Below the pieces are notes generated by a model, which saw nothing but the letters and a program-made list of their open reading frames with translations, had not been told where the DNA came from and did no database searches. A stretch of DNA of 64,000 nt, taken from Micromonospora eburnea (GTDB taxonomy: Bacteria > Actinomycetota > Actinomycetes > Mycobacteriales > Micromonosporaceae). Position 1 is the stretch's first letter; each line of letters begins with the position of its first letter. This document shows positions 16,506-25,646 of the stretch, piece after piece. The position numbers and the translations under genes were made by a program. Where the stretch lies: positions 1,736,001 through 1,800,000 of the forward strand of contig NZ_FMHY01000002.1 in the NCBI RefSeq assembly GCF_900090225.1, written 5' to 3'.

Positions 16506-18800
16506 TCAGGTGGGGCGGACGATGCCCAGGCGCTGGGTGGCGCGGGTGAGGGCCACGTAGAGGTCGCTGTGCCCGCGCGGGGACTCCGCGACGATCCGGT
16601 CCGGGTCGACCACCAGGACCGAGTCGAACTCCAGGCCCTTGGCCTGTTCGGTGGTGAGCACCACCACGCGGTTGGCCAGCTCTGGTTGCTCGCCGACGGC
16701 GGCCTCGGGCAACGCGGCGGTGACCGCCGCGCCCAGGTCGTCGACCCGGCCGGCCGGCACGATCACCCCGAGCCGCCCGTCGGTCAGCCCGGCCGCCTCC
16801 CGCGCCGCCGCCTCCACCAGCTCCGCGGCGAGCCGCTCCGCGTCGACGGTACGGTCCCACGGCGGCACGCCGCTGGCGCGTACCGAGCGGGGTGGGCGCA
16901 GCGCCGGGTCGATCTCGGCGAGCACGTCCGCGGCGACCGCCATGATCTCGGCCGGGGTGCGGTAGCTCACGGTCAGCTCCTCCAACCGCCACCGGCCCGC
17001 CACGTACGGTTCGAGCGCCTCGGACCAGGACGGCGTGCCGGCGAGGGCGCCGGTCTGCGCCACGTCACCGACGATCGTCATCGACCGGCTCGGGCAGCGC
17101 CGCATCAGCAGCCGCCACGCCATCGGTGACAACTCCTGCGCCTCGTCGACAATGATGTGCCCGAACGCCCAGCTCCGGTCGGCGGCGGCGCGCTGCGCGG
17201 TGGTCAGCCGGTCGGACTCCTTCTGCCGTTCCAGCAGCTGGTCGGCGTCGAGCAGGTCGGTGACGCCGAGGATCTCGCCACCGTCCACCTCGTCCTCGAC
17301 GTCGATCGAACGGGAGCCCCGGGCGATGTCCAGCACGCCCTCGGCGTACTCGCGTTGCAGGGACCGGATCCGTTCCCGGCGGCCCGCGGCGGCGCGCTCG
17401 TCCTCGCCGAGCAGTTCGGCCACCTCGTCCAGCAGTGGCACGTCGGCCGGTGTCCAACCGCCCGGCTCGCGGTGCAGCAGCGCCCGCTCGGCGTCGGTGA
17501 GCATGGGCGCGGCGGTGGCGATCCGGGCCGGATCGGCGTACAGGTCGGCGAGCAGGCGTTGCGGGGTGAGCACCGGCCACAGCTCGTCCAGCGCGGCGCG
17601 GACCGCGGGCTCCTCGCGCAGCTCCCGGCGGATCTCGGCGACGTCGGCCTCGGAGAGGAGGTTCTCCCCGCCGAGCGGGTCGGCGCCGATCCGCTCGGCC
17701 AACTGGGTGCCGAGCGTGTGCACGATCTCGATGTCGAACAGCGCCCGGGCCAGGTTGTGCGGGCGGTTCGACCGACGGATCCGGTCCCGGGCCTGGCGCA
17801 CCACGGCCGGGTCGAGGGTGAGGATCTCCCGCTGCGGCAGCTCGATCTCCAGCGGCTCGTCGGGCACCCACTGCCGGTCCCGTACGGCGTTGGCCAGCAC
17901 CTCGACCAGCACCGCGCGTCCCTTCAGCGCGGCGGTCTGCGCCGGCTCGGTCCGCCGGGCCTGCACCCCGGGGAAGAGATCGGCCTGGGTACGCAGCAGC
18001 ACACCGGTTTCGGCCAGTGCCGGCAGCACCTGGGAGATGTAGCGCAGGAAGGTGGCGTTCGGGCCGACCAGCAGCACGCCCCGGGTGGAGAGCTGCTGCC
18101 GGTGGGTGTAGAGCAGGTACGCGGCGCGGTGCAGCGCCACCGCCGTCTTGCCGGTGCCCGGGCCGCCCTGCACCACCAGCACGCCCGGCAGGTCGGCGCG
18201 GATGATCCGGTCCTGCTCGGCCTGGATGGTCTCGACGATGTCGCGCATCCGGCCGGTGCGACCGGCGTTGAGCGCGGCGAGCAGGGATGCCTCGCCGGTC
18301 AGTTCCTCGTGGGCGGTGGGGGAGGCCGCGGCGATGTCCAGCACCTCGTCGTTGAGCCCGGTGACCTTCCGCTCCCGGGTGCGCAGGTGCCGCCGCCGGC
18401 GTACGCCCTGCGGGTTGGCGGCGGTGGCGAGGTAGAACGCGCGGGCGGCCGGGGCCCGCCAGTCCATCAGCAGCGGGTCGTAGTCGCCGCTGGTGTCGAA
18501 GATGCCGATCCGGCCGATGTAGCGGCACGTGCCGTCGTCGCCGTCGAGCCGGCCGAAGCACAGGCCGTTCTCCACCGCGGAGAACTGCTCGACCTGGTCG
18601 GCGTACATCTGGACGGCGGACTCGCGCTGCGAGCGGGCCTGCTGCGTGCCGCCGGTGGCCCGCAGCTCCTCGGTGAGCCGCCGGGAGGCCTGTTCGCGCA
18701 GGCCGTCCAGCCGGTCGTAGAGCGTCGAGACGTATTCCTGCTCGCGGCCGATCTCGTCGTCCTGGTGCAGCTCATCCGATGCGTCGCGGTGCGTTGACAA
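16506..18800 (-). CDS. helR: HelR/HelD-type RNA polymerase-recycling ATPase
   Basis: Superfamily 1 (UvrD/Rep-like) ATPase of 764 aa. The N-terminal coiled coil (about residues 10-75) is the arm that enters the RNA polymerase secondary channel in HelD proteins. Walker A is GGPGTGKTAVALH (residues about 211-223); Walker B and the Q-like motif are in IIVDEAQELSPMAWRLL; VALTRATQRL is motif VI. Known members free stalled polymerase, and HelR gives rifamycin tolerance. The start is TTG 18800 with GAGGAG 5 nt upstream. A perfect 11-bp inverted repeat overlaps the presumed promoter. Assignment to HelR rather than the general actinobacterial HelD is tentative. Confidence 0.85.
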   Translation of the reverse strand: MSTHRDASDELHQDDEIGREQEYVSTLYDRLDGLREQASRRLTEELRATGGTQQARSQRESAVQMYADQVEQFSAVENGLCFGRLDGDDGTCRYIGRIGIFDTSGDYDPLLMDWRAPAARAFYLATAANPQGVRRRRHLRTRERKVTGLNDEVLDIAAASPTAHEELTGEASLLAALNAGRTGRMRDIVETIQAEQDRIIRADLPGVLVVQGGPGTGKTAVALHRAAYLLYTHRQQLSTRGVLLVGPNATFLRYISQVLPALAETGVLLRTQADLFPGVQARRTEPAQTAALKGRAVLVEVLANAVRDRQWVPDEPLEIELPQREILTLDPAVVRQARDRIRRSNRPHNLARALFDIEIVHTLGTQLAERIGADPLGGENLLSEADVAEIRRELREEPAVRAALDELWPVLTPQRLLADLYADPARIATAAPMLTDAERALLHREPGGWTPADVPLLDEVAELLGEDERAAAGRRERIRSLQREYAEGVLDIARGSRSIDVEDEVDGGEILGVTDLLDADQLLERQKESDRLTTAQRAAADRSWAFGHIIVDEAQELSPMAWRLLMRRCPSRSMTIVGDVAQTGALAGTPSWSEALEPYVAGRWRLEELTVSYRTPAEIMAVAADVLAEIDPALRPPRSVRASGVPPWDRTVDAERLAAELVEAAAREAAGLTDGRLGVIVPAGRVDDLGAAVTAALPEAAVGEQPELANRVVVLTTEQAKGLEFDSVLVVDPDRIVAESPRGHSDLYVALTRATQRLGIVRPT

Positions 18801-18818
18801 GCCGGCTCCTCGTTGCTT

Positions 18819-18855
18819 AAGCTAGCGTCAGGAATGGCTTATTCAAGCCATTCCT
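18819..18855 (-). promoter_or_regulatory. Presumed helR promoter with 11-bp inverted repeat
   Basis: AGGAATGGCTT-ATTC-AAGCCATTCCT spans 18830-18855. On the minus strand its loop provides TTGAAT (18841-18846), 16 bp before TAGCTT (18819-18824), a fair -35/-10 pair about 19 nt upstream of the TTG start. The dyad therefore covers the -35 region as an operator would. It does not match the rifamycin-associated element consensus as I remember it. Confidence 0.5.
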
Positions 18856-18963
18856 TTTGGTGTTTGAACTGAGAAAGATACCGCGTCGCGTCGCCGTGGA
18901 CCAAGCCTGGCGGTCGGCCCGCCACCACGTCATCCCGCCACGCCGCGGCTCCCGGCATGACGA

Positions 18964-19003
18964 GGCGGGGGCCCGGCCGGCTCGCGCCGACCGGACCCCC
19001 GCC
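18964..19003 (-). terminator. Hairpin after the LolA-like gene
   Basis: GGCGGGGGCCCGG pairs with CCGGACCCCCGCC (one mismatch) immediately beyond the stop at 19021 on the minus strand. Confidence 0.65.
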
Positions 19004-19020
19004 GGGTTCCCGCTTCCGGG

Positions 19021-20139
19021 TCAGCCCTTGGCCGCCTGGTAGAGCCGCTCCGGCGTGACCAGGCCGGCCAGCACCCGGCCGTCGTCGGTGATCAGCACGC
19101 TGAACAGCTTCCCGGTGAGCAGGTGCCCGCTGCCCCAGTCACCGCTCACCTTCGGCAGCCCGCCGAGCACCTGGGCCACCGCGTCGGCTCCGGCCGGCGC
19201 GCCCGGCTTCGCGTCGGCCTTCGGGCCGGCGGCCGGTCCGGCCGCGTCGAGCCGCGCCACCAGCACCGTGGTCCAGCCGGTGCCGACCGTACGCACGTCC
19301 GGGCCGTGCGAGCCCAGGTCGGTGTCCGGGCGGTGCTTCCCGGCCGGCCCGCCATCGTCGGTCGCCTCGGTGACGGAGACGCCCGGCGGCGGGTTGAACC
19401 GGAACTGGTCCTCGGCCGGGGTACGGAAGTCGACCTGGGTGAAGGCCACCTCGAACGCCGGCCGGTCGGCGCCGTCGGCGAGCACCTCGAACCGCAGCGG
19501 CACGTGCTCCTTCGCGTCCAACGCGATGCGTACCTGGTGCACCAGGGAGTCGGCGTCGCGCGGGGTCAGCACCAGCTCGTACGCGTCACGCCCGGCCACC
19601 CGGGCGGTGCGGCCGACGGTGACCGCGGTGGTCGGGTCGATCGCGGCGAGCGCCCGGTCGGCGGCGTCGGCCGGGGTGGCCGGCGGGGACGGCACGGTCG
19701 CCTCGCCCGCCGCCAGCGTCCGGTGCGACGCGGTGTTGGACCGGCTGTTCCACACCCAGACGTCCCGGCCGTTGCGCAGCATGTCCTGCTCACCGAGCGT
19801 GTCGACCAGGGCGAGCCGCTGCCGCTCCGGGCCCGCGTACCAGACCCGCAGGGTGTGCGTGCCGGTGAGCAGGCCGGCCAGTTCGTTCCCGCCAGCCGAG
19901 CCGGCCAGTTCGGCGATTGGCGGCAGCCCGAGGTCGGCGCGCTGCACCACCGTGCCGGAGAGCCCGTCGAGGCGGGACGTGCGCAGGTCGTCGAGCAGTT
20001 GCGCGGCGGTACGCGGTGGCAACGCCGGGTCGGCCCCGGCGGCGAACGTGCCGACCGCGGCCCCACCGCCGATCACGATGACCCCCGCGGCCACCGGGAC
20101 CACCCAGCGCAGCACGGCACGGTTCTTGATTGTGGGCAT
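19021..20139 (-). CDS. Secreted or anchored LolA/RseB-like protein
   Basis: A 372-aa protein. The N-terminal signal anchor is VLRWVVPVAAGVIVIGGGAAVGTFAAG; the rest is exported. The fold pattern (repeated beta strands, RDAYELVLTPRDADSLVHQVRIALD, VPLRFEVLADG) fits the LolA/MucB-RseB-like superfamily seen in actinobacteria as single-gene lipid- or signal-binding proteins. The start is ATG 20139 with AGGAGGTG. It is divergent from a two-component system and may act in the same envelope-sensing pathway, which is inference from position. Confidence 0.75.
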   Translation of the reverse strand: MPTIKNRAVLRWVVPVAAGVIVIGGGAAVGTFAAGADPALPPRTAAQLLDDLRTSRLDGLSGTVVQRADLGLPPIAELAGSAGGNELAGLLTGTHTLRVWYAGPERQRLALVDTLGEQDMLRNGRDVWVWNSRSNTASHRTLAAGEATVPSPPATPADAADRALAAIDPTTAVTVGRTARVAGRDAYELVLTPRDADSLVHQVRIALDAKEHVPLRFEVLADGADRPAFEVAFTQVDFRTPAEDQFRFNPPPGVSVTEATDDGGPAGKHRPDTDLGSHGPDVRTVGTGWTTVLVARLDAAGPAAGPKADAKPGAPAGADAVAQVLGGLPKVSGDWGSGHLLTGKLFSVLITDDGRVLAGLVTPERLYQAAKG

Positions 20140-20235
20140 GTTGGACACCTCCTGACCGTAATGGTGCACGTCGGTCGCTGTGCGGACGCTGAGGAGATTC
20201 CCTAGGGGGTGTCACCTGGTGGCACCCTTGGACGG

Positions 20236-20889
20236 GTGCGATTGCTGGTGGTGGAGGACGAGTCGCGGCTCGCGTACGCGTTGCAGCGGGGCCTACAGGC
20301 CGAGGGCTTCGCGGTGGACGTCGAGTCGACCGGGCCGGCCGGGCTGGACGCCGCCCGGCACGGCGGCTACGACGCGATGATCCTCGACGTGATGCTGCCC
20401 GGCCTCTCCGGCTACGAGGTGGTGCGCCGGCTGCGGGCCGAGGAGCACTGGTTGCCGGTGCTGATGCTCTCGGCCAAGGACGGCGAGTACGACCAGGCCG
20501 ACGGGCTGGACTGCGGGGCCGACGACTACCTCACCAAACCGTTCTCGTACGTGGTGCTGCTGGCCCGGCTGCGGGCGCTGCTGCGCCGGGGCGCGCCGCA
20601 ACGCCCTACCGTGCTCACGGTCGGTGACCTGCGGCTGGACCCGGCGCGGCGGCGGGTGACCCGGGCCGACGTCGAGGTGGCCCTGACCACCCGCGAGTAC
20701 GCCCTGCTCGACTATCTGATGCGCCGGCCCGGCGAGGTGGTCTCCAAGACCGAACTGCTCGACCACGTCTGGGACGCCAGCCTGGACACCGCCCCGAACG
20801 CCGTCGAGGTCTACGTCGGCTACCTGCGCCGCAAGATCGGCCGCGACCGCCTGGAGACAATCCGCGGCGCCGGCTACCGCCTGCGATGA
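20236..20889 (+). CDS. OmpR/PhoB-family response regulator
   Basis: A 217-aa regulator: receiver domain with acidic pocket VVEDE, phosphorylation site D51 (MILDVMLPG) and conserved Lys in LTKPF, followed by an OmpR winged helix (TTREYALLDYLMRRPGEVVSKTELLDHVWD, and VEVYVGYLRRKIG). I chose GTG 20236 because it gives the usual VRLLVVEDE start; GTG 20209 is an alternative with GAGGAG further away. Its stop overlaps the kinase start (ATGA). Confidence 0.92.
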   Translation: MRLLVVEDESRLAYALQRGLQAEGFAVDVESTGPAGLDAARHGGYDAMILDVMLPGLSGYEVVRRLRAEEHWLPVLMLSAKDGEYDQADGLDCGADDYLTKPFSYVVLLARLRALLRRGAPQRPTVLTVGDLRLDPARRRVTRADVEVALTTREYALLDYLMRRPGEVVSKTELLDHVWDASLDTAPNAVEVYVGYLRRKIGRDRLETIRGAGYRLR

Positions 20890-22406
20890 AGACGCAAGGA
20901 AGGGCCCCCTCTTATCGCCTCCGGTATAGGAAGAGTCCCCTGTTGACGCTCGGCCTGCGGGCCCGGCTGATGGTGCTCGGCGTGTTCGGGCTCAGCGCCG
21001 GGTTCGCGCTCGGCGGGGTGCTGCTGCTCGGCGCGCTCGGCTGGACCCTGCAACGCACGATCGACGCCGAGGCGTTCCAGACCGCGGACGCGGTCGCGCG
21101 GCTGGCCGCCGAGGACAGCCTGCCCGATCCGCTGCCGGTCGCCGGTGGCCAGCTCCGCGTCCAGGTCGTCGACGCCCAGGGCCGGGTCCGCGCCGCCTCC
21201 ATCGACGCCGACCGGCTGATCCCGATGCTCCGTCCCGACCAGCTCCGAGCCGGGCAGCGCCAACGGCTCATGGAGGACGGGCGGCGGGTCGGCCTCAGCG
21301 GCCCGGTGCGGGTGGTGGCCGTACCGGTGGGTGCCCCCGCCGGCCCGCTCACGGTGCTGGTCGCCAAGTCGATGGCCGATGTCCGGCAGAGCCTGCACGT
21401 GGTCCGGACCCTGCTGCTGGTGGGGTTCCCGCTGCTGGTCGCCGGGCTGGCCGTGGTCGCCTGGCGGGTGGTCGGCGCGACGCTGCGCCCGGTCGAGGCG
21501 TTACGCAGCGGCGCCGCCGAGATCACCGGTCGGGCCGGGCCGGGGCGGCTGCCCGTACCGGCGGCGCGGGACGAGATCCAGCGGCTGGCGGTCACCCTCA
21601 ACGACATGCTGGACCGGCTGGAGGCGTCGCGCGCCCGGCAGCGGGCCTTCGTCGCCGACGCCGCCCATGAGCTGCGCAGCCCGCTGACCAACATGCGTAC
21701 GGAGCTGGAGGTGGCCCGGCGGCTGGGCGGCGCGACGGACTGGCCGGCGGTGGCGGAGAACCTGCTCGCGGACACCGACCGGCTGGCCCGGCTCGTCGAC
21801 GACCTGCTGTTGCTGGCCCGCCTCGACGAGCAGTCGGCCCGGCCCGCCGGGCATCCGTCGCGGGCGGTGGGACCGGTGGAGCTGGGCGAGCTGCTGCGCA
21901 CCGTCGCCGGCCGCTACCCCGCCCCGCCGGTACGCGTCACGCCGCCGGCCGGGCCGCTGTGGACCGAGGGCGATCCGGGGGAGTTGCATCGGGTGTTCGC
22001 CAACCTGGTGGAGAACGCGTTGCGGCACGCGTACGGCGAGGTGCTGCTGGCGGTCAGCGGCCCGCACCTCGACCCGCCGGTGCGCAACGGGAGCGGCGCG
22101 ACGGAGCCGGCGAGGTCGACAGGACGGCGCGGGGCGTACCACCTGGTGACCGTGACCGACGACGGGCCGGGCATCCCGGCGGCCGACCGGGAGCGGGTCT
22201 TCGCCCGGTTCACCCGGCTGGACGACGCCCGGGCCCGGGACGCCGGCGGCACCGGGCTGGGGCTGGCCATCGTGCGGGAGCTGGTGCGCCGGGCGGGCGG
22301 CTCGGTGGAACTCGCCGACGCCGTTTCCCGGGACCGGGCGGCGACCGGGCCGGGGCTACGGGTGACGGTACGGCTGCCGGCGCTGGACGACCCGGAGACC
22401 GACTGA
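20886..22406 (+). CDS. Sensor histidine kinase
   Basis: A 506-aa membrane kinase: TM1 (LMVLGVFGLSAGFALGGVLLLG), an extracytoplasmic loop of about 110 residues, TM2 (LLLVGFPLLVAGLAVVAW), a HAMP domain, H-box AHELRSPLTNM (H261), N-box, G1 DDGPGIP and G2 GTGLGLAIV. It pairs with the overlapping response regulator. Oddity: the first 20 codons after the start are encoded by a 54-bp interspersed element (20894-20947). Without it the protein would start near TTG 20943 at LTLGLRAR, so the element has supplied the present start region and an AAGGAAGG stretch. Confidence 0.92.
   Translation: MKTQGRAPSYRLRYRKSPLLTLGLRARLMVLGVFGLSAGFALGGVLLLGALGWTLQRTIDAEAFQTADAVARLAAEDSLPDPLPVAGGQLRVQVVDAQGRVRAASIDADRLIPMLRPDQLRAGQRQRLMEDGRRVGLSGPVRVVAVPVGAPAGPLTVLVAKSMADVRQSLHVVRTLLLVGFPLLVAGLAVVAWRVVGATLRPVEALRSGAAEITGRAGPGRLPVPAARDEIQRLAVTLNDMLDRLEASRARQRAFVADAAHELRSPLTNMRTELEVARRLGGATDWPAVAENLLADTDRLARLVDDLLLLARLDEQSARPAGHPSRAVGPVELGELLRTVAGRYPAPPVRVTPPAGPLWTEGDPGELHRVFANLVENALRHAYGEVLLAVSGPHLDPPVRNGSGATEPARSTGRRGAYHLVTVTDDGPGIPAADRERVFARFTRLDDARARDAGGTGLGLAIVRELVRRAGGSVELADAVSRDRAATGPGLRVTVRLPALDDPETD
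20894..20947. repeat. 54-bp interspersed element at the 5' end of the kinase gene
   Basis: GCAAGGAAGGGCCCCC..., TCGCCTCCGGTATAGGAAG..., ending CCCCTGTTGAC. It has the same length, ends and block order as 5059-5112, lying in the same window orientation but in a gene on the other strand. Confidence 0.75.
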
Positions 22407-22444
22407 CCGTGGCGGTCCCGCGCGTGGCCCCCGTCGGCCGGCCG

Positions 22445-22479
22445 CCGGGCCCGTCGTCCCGGCGGGGCGACGGGCCCGG
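22445..22479. terminator. Bidirectional terminator between kinase and amidase genes
   Basis: Perfect 12-bp stem CCGGGCCCGTCG / CGACGGGCCCGG with an 11-nt loop, between convergent stops at 22406 and 22488. Confidence 0.8.
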
Positions 22480-22487
22480 TACGCGGG

Positions 22488-23888
22488 TCAGCAGCGCGGC
22501 ACGTTCGGGATGAAACCGCTGTGCCCGGTCAGCACGTACGCGTCGGCGACGTACTGGTTGGTGCCGATCCGGTTCCAGACGTTGCTCGTGCCGTACGTGC
22601 CGGTCACGGTGGTGCCGGTGGTCTGGCAGTAGATGCTGACGGTCGCGCCGTGGGCGACGGAGCCGGCGACGGCGTAGCCGGTCCCGGGGCCGGAGCGGAC
22701 GTTGAGGGTCCCGCCACCGGTGTTCACGGTGCCGCTGCCGATGCCGGTCACGCCGTTGACGAGCTGCATGTAGTACGTCCAGTTCCAGTACGGGCCGGGA
22801 TCGGTGTGCGTCGCCCCCGGCACCTCGATGTGCCCGATGATGTGCGAGCGGTCCTTCGGGATGCCGTACTTGTTCGCGAGGTTGCGGGTCAGCGCCGCGG
22901 AGGCCCGGTACATGGCGTCGGTGTACCAGCTCGGGTTGTCGACGTAACCCTCGTGCTCGATCCCGATGGACTGGGTGTTGTACGTCCAGTTGCCGGCGTG
23001 CCAGGCGATGTCCTTCTCCCGGACCGACTGGGTGATCGCCCCGTCCGAGGAGCGGACCGTGTAGTGCGCGCTGACCTGGGCCGACGGGTTCTGGAACCAG
23101 CTGATCGAGCCGGCGTAGGAGCCCTGGGTGATGTGGATGACCACGTAGTTGATCCGGTAGTCGGTGGTGCGGTTGGCCACCGTGTAGTTGCCGGAGTAGG
23201 CGGGCGCCCAGGCGGCCGGCCCGTAGTCGGTGCTCAGGGTGCCGACGCCGCCGGTACCGAGTGCCGGCACCTGGGCCAGTTCGCCGCGCTGTGGGGCGGT
23301 CGGCCGGCCGGTGACCGTCAGCGTGCCGCCCCGGGTGGCGGTGAATCCGGTGGCGAGCAGGTCGTAGACGGTGTCGGCGTAGAGCCGGGCGACCGGCGGG
23401 CTGGTCGCGCCGCCGTACCGGGCGACCGCGCCGTACCACCGGCCGGCGTTCCCACGGTCGGTGGCGGTCAGGCCCGCCCGGTCGGCGTACGACCGCAGCA
23501 CGGCGGCGGCTCCGGTGATGTTCGCGGCCGGGTCGGTGCGCAGTGCCGCGCGGTCGAGCCCGGTCAGGGTGGCCGCCTCGTCGAGGGTGCGCCCGGCCGG
23601 GTTGCTGGTGAGGTGCATCGGGCCGTACCCGCCCGAGGCGCTCGGTGCGCCTCCGTGCCCGTCCAGCCGGGTATCGGCGTAGCCGAGCGCGACGAGCAGG
23701 TCACGGGGCACGTCGTACCGGGCGGCGGCGGTGTCGAAGGCGGCGCTCAGCGGGCCGGCCGCCGGGCCGGCGGGTGCGGCGAGGGCGGGCCCGGCGCCGA
23801 GAGCGGACTGGGCGGACAGGCAGAGGGTCAGCGTCAGCATGGCGCCGACCAGGCGGTCCGGTCGACGCGGGGAGAACCGAAGGCGCAC
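22488..23888 (-). CDS. Secreted N-acetylmuramoyl-L-alanine amidase with SH3-like domain
   Basis: Cell-wall hydrolase of 466 aa. A signal peptide is followed by an N-terminal helical region (AARYDVPRDLLVALGYADTRLDGHGGAPS, resembling a transglycosylase-like cell-wall module) and an Amidase_2 domain with zinc ligands in VVIHITQG and the late H/D pair (GHIEVPGATHTDPGPYWNW). A C-terminal bacterial SH3-like domain (LNVRSGPGTGYAVAGSVAHG) ends in NVPRC. It cleaves the bond between MurNAc and L-Ala. The start is GTG 23888 with AAAGGAG upstream. Confidence 0.9.
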   Translation of the reverse strand: MRLRFSPRRPDRLVGAMLTLTLCLSAQSALGAGPALAAPAGPAAGPLSAAFDTAAARYDVPRDLLVALGYADTRLDGHGGAPSASGGYGPMHLTSNPAGRTLDEAATLTGLDRAALRTDPAANITGAAAVLRSYADRAGLTATDRGNAGRWYGAVARYGGATSPPVARLYADTVYDLLATGFTATRGGTLTVTGRPTAPQRGELAQVPALGTGGVGTLSTDYGPAAWAPAYSGNYTVANRTTDYRINYVVIHITQGSYAGSISWFQNPSAQVSAHYTVRSSDGAITQSVREKDIAWHAGNWTYNTQSIGIEHEGYVDNPSWYTDAMYRASAALTRNLANKYGIPKDRSHIIGHIEVPGATHTDPGPYWNWTYYMQLVNGVTGIGSGTVNTGGGTLNVRSGPGTGYAVAGSVAHGATVSIYCQTTGTTVTGTYGTSNVWNRIGTNQYVADAYVLTGHSGFIPNVPRC

Positions 23889-24008
23889 CGTAGCTCCTTT
23901 TCGGAGGACCCGGATGGGGGTCGGGTGGCCGTACGGTATACCGCGATGGCTGTCGATGTATAGATTTTGCGACAGAGCCGTGCTGCGTGGCGAGAATTTT
24001 CAGGCGGG

Positions 24009-25598
24009 TCAGCTCCGGCGGGTGCAGACCGGAGCGGCCCGGGCCACCGTGTCGGTGGACCAGACCACCGCGACCGTGAAGCAGTAGTCGGTGCTGCGGC
24101 TGAGCCCGTAGGCGGTGTAGCTGTCGGTCCCGGCGGGCAGTTCGAGGAAGGTGTGCTGCTCCTGCCCCGAGCGGCCCCCGGCCACCACCACCGGCCCCTC
24201 CGCGCCGGCCGGGTACGTCCAGTTCAGCACGATGCTGTCCCGCCGGTCGGTCAGCCGGACCGCTCCGGGTGGGGTGCCGGGGGAGGCTGCGGGCGCGGCG
24301 TTCGGCGTACCGGTGTGGGTCGGTGTGCCGCCGGTCGGCGTGCCGGTGGTGCCGGGCCCGGGGCCCGGGGTCTCGCGCGGCCGGTCCACCCGGGACACCC
24401 CGGCGATCACCGCGATGGTGCCGAGCAGCAGCGCCACGACCACCCCGGCGATCACCAGCGGCAGCCACGGGTTGGCCCGTGCCGCGGGCGTCGGTGGCCG
24501 GGGCACGGGCACCGGCAGGTAGCGCGACGGCGACTCGGGCTCGGCGGCGCGCGGCACCTGGCGTACGCCCTCCGGCTCGCCCTCGGTCAGCCCGAACACG
24601 GTGGGCGGCAGTGCGCTCTCCGCCGGCCGCCAGGGCTCGGCGGCCGGCTCGTGCGGCGGCCACGGGAAGTCGTCGAGCGGGTCGTCGGCGGCCTCGGGCG
24701 GAATCCGGGGGCTGGGCACACTCGGGTGGTCGCCCTCGGCCCGGTCCGGCGGGTGGTAGAGCGGAGGTTCGGGGAGGGTGGGCTCGGGCGGGCCCTCGGC
24801 GGCCGGTGGCACCCGGGCGGCGGGTACGACCGGAGTCTCCCGGGCCGGCGGCTCCGGGTCGGCGCCGAATTGTTCCGGGGCGACGTAGGCGGGTGCCGGG
24901 GTGGCGCAGACGTGGTCCGGGTCGGCGGCGGCCCGGGCCACCCCGGCCACCTGCGCGGCGAGCGGGTCGTCGGCGGGCAGGTGCAGCCCGCACAGCTCCT
25001 CGGCGAGCGACAGGTGCTCGTGGGACTCGGCGTACCGGCCGCAGTCGCGTTCCATCGCGCCGAGCCTGGCCAGCATCTTGATGCCGCTCGGGTGGCCGTC
25101 GCCGTACACCTCGCGGTGCAGCTCCCAGGTGTCCTGCAAGCGGTCGCGGGCGACGTCGCACTGGCCGCGGGAGTATTCCACGGTGGCCAGGTCGGCGTGG
25201 GCGGCCAGCACCCGCTGCGACTCCGGGCCGTCCCGGGCGGTCAGTTCGATGATGACCTCGGAGTAGAGCCGGGCGGCCCGGGCGTCGGCGCCGACCCGGT
25301 GCAGCACCGCGGCCAGGGTGGCGGCGGCGGTGATCGTGCGCTCGTCGGAGCGGCCGTGCAGCCGGGTGGCCGCCGCGTACGCGAAGGCGGCCCAGCCGCG
25401 CGCGGTGTGCGGCTCGCCGAGGGCGACCAGCACCCGGGCCTGGAGCCCGGCGGCCTCGGCCAGCTCGGGGGAGGCGTTGGCGGGATGTGGATCGGCGTCG
25501 GTCAGCGCGTCGGCGAGCAGCCGTTGGGCCCCGGCGAGGTCACCCTCGGCCACCAGGTGGTGCGCCTGGACAGTCAGTTCACCGAAGCCGGAGGTCAC
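24009..25598 (-). CDS. TPR / membrane / fibronectin type III protein
   Basis: A 529-aa protein in four parts. TPR-like helical repeats cover residues 1-210; a Pro/Glu-rich disordered linker covers about 215-370; one transmembrane helix (WLPLVIAGVVVALLLGTIAVIAGV, about 378-401) is followed by a Thr/Pro/Gly linker and a C-terminal fibronectin type III domain (VRLTDRRDSIVLNWTYPAG, then SYTAYGLSRSTDYCFTV). The TPR side would be cytoplasmic and the FN3 domain outside. Function is unknown; it could link a cytoplasmic complex to the envelope. The start is GTG 25598 with weak ribosome-binding sequence. Confidence 0.82.
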   Translation of the reverse strand: MTSGFGELTVQAHHLVAEGDLAGAQRLLADALTDADPHPANASPELAEAAGLQARVLVALGEPHTARGWAAFAYAAATRLHGRSDERTITAAATLAAVLHRVGADARAARLYSEVIIELTARDGPESQRVLAAHADLATVEYSRGQCDVARDRLQDTWELHREVYGDGHPSGIKMLARLGAMERDCGRYAESHEHLSLAEELCGLHLPADDPLAAQVAGVARAAADPDHVCATPAPAYVAPEQFGADPEPPARETPVVPAARVPPAAEGPPEPTLPEPPLYHPPDRAEGDHPSVPSPRIPPEAADDPLDDFPWPPHEPAAEPWRPAESALPPTVFGLTEGEPEGVRQVPRAAEPESPSRYLPVPVPRPPTPAARANPWLPLVIAGVVVALLLGTIAVIAGVSRVDRPRETPGPGPGTTGTPTGGTPTHTGTPNAAPAASPGTPPGAVRLTDRRDSIVLNWTYPAGAEGPVVVAGGRSGQEQHTFLELPAGTDSYTAYGLSRSTDYCFTVAVVWSTDTVARAAPVCTRRS

Positions 25599-25646
25599 GC
25601 CCCATCGTGCTCGGCCGGCGACGGTAAGTACAACCCCCGCTGTGGA

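Noticed and set aside
18801..19020. Rifamycin-associated element upstream of helR
   Set aside because: The only strong repeat there is AT-rich and does not resemble the GC-rich consensus I recall; treated as an independent operator.
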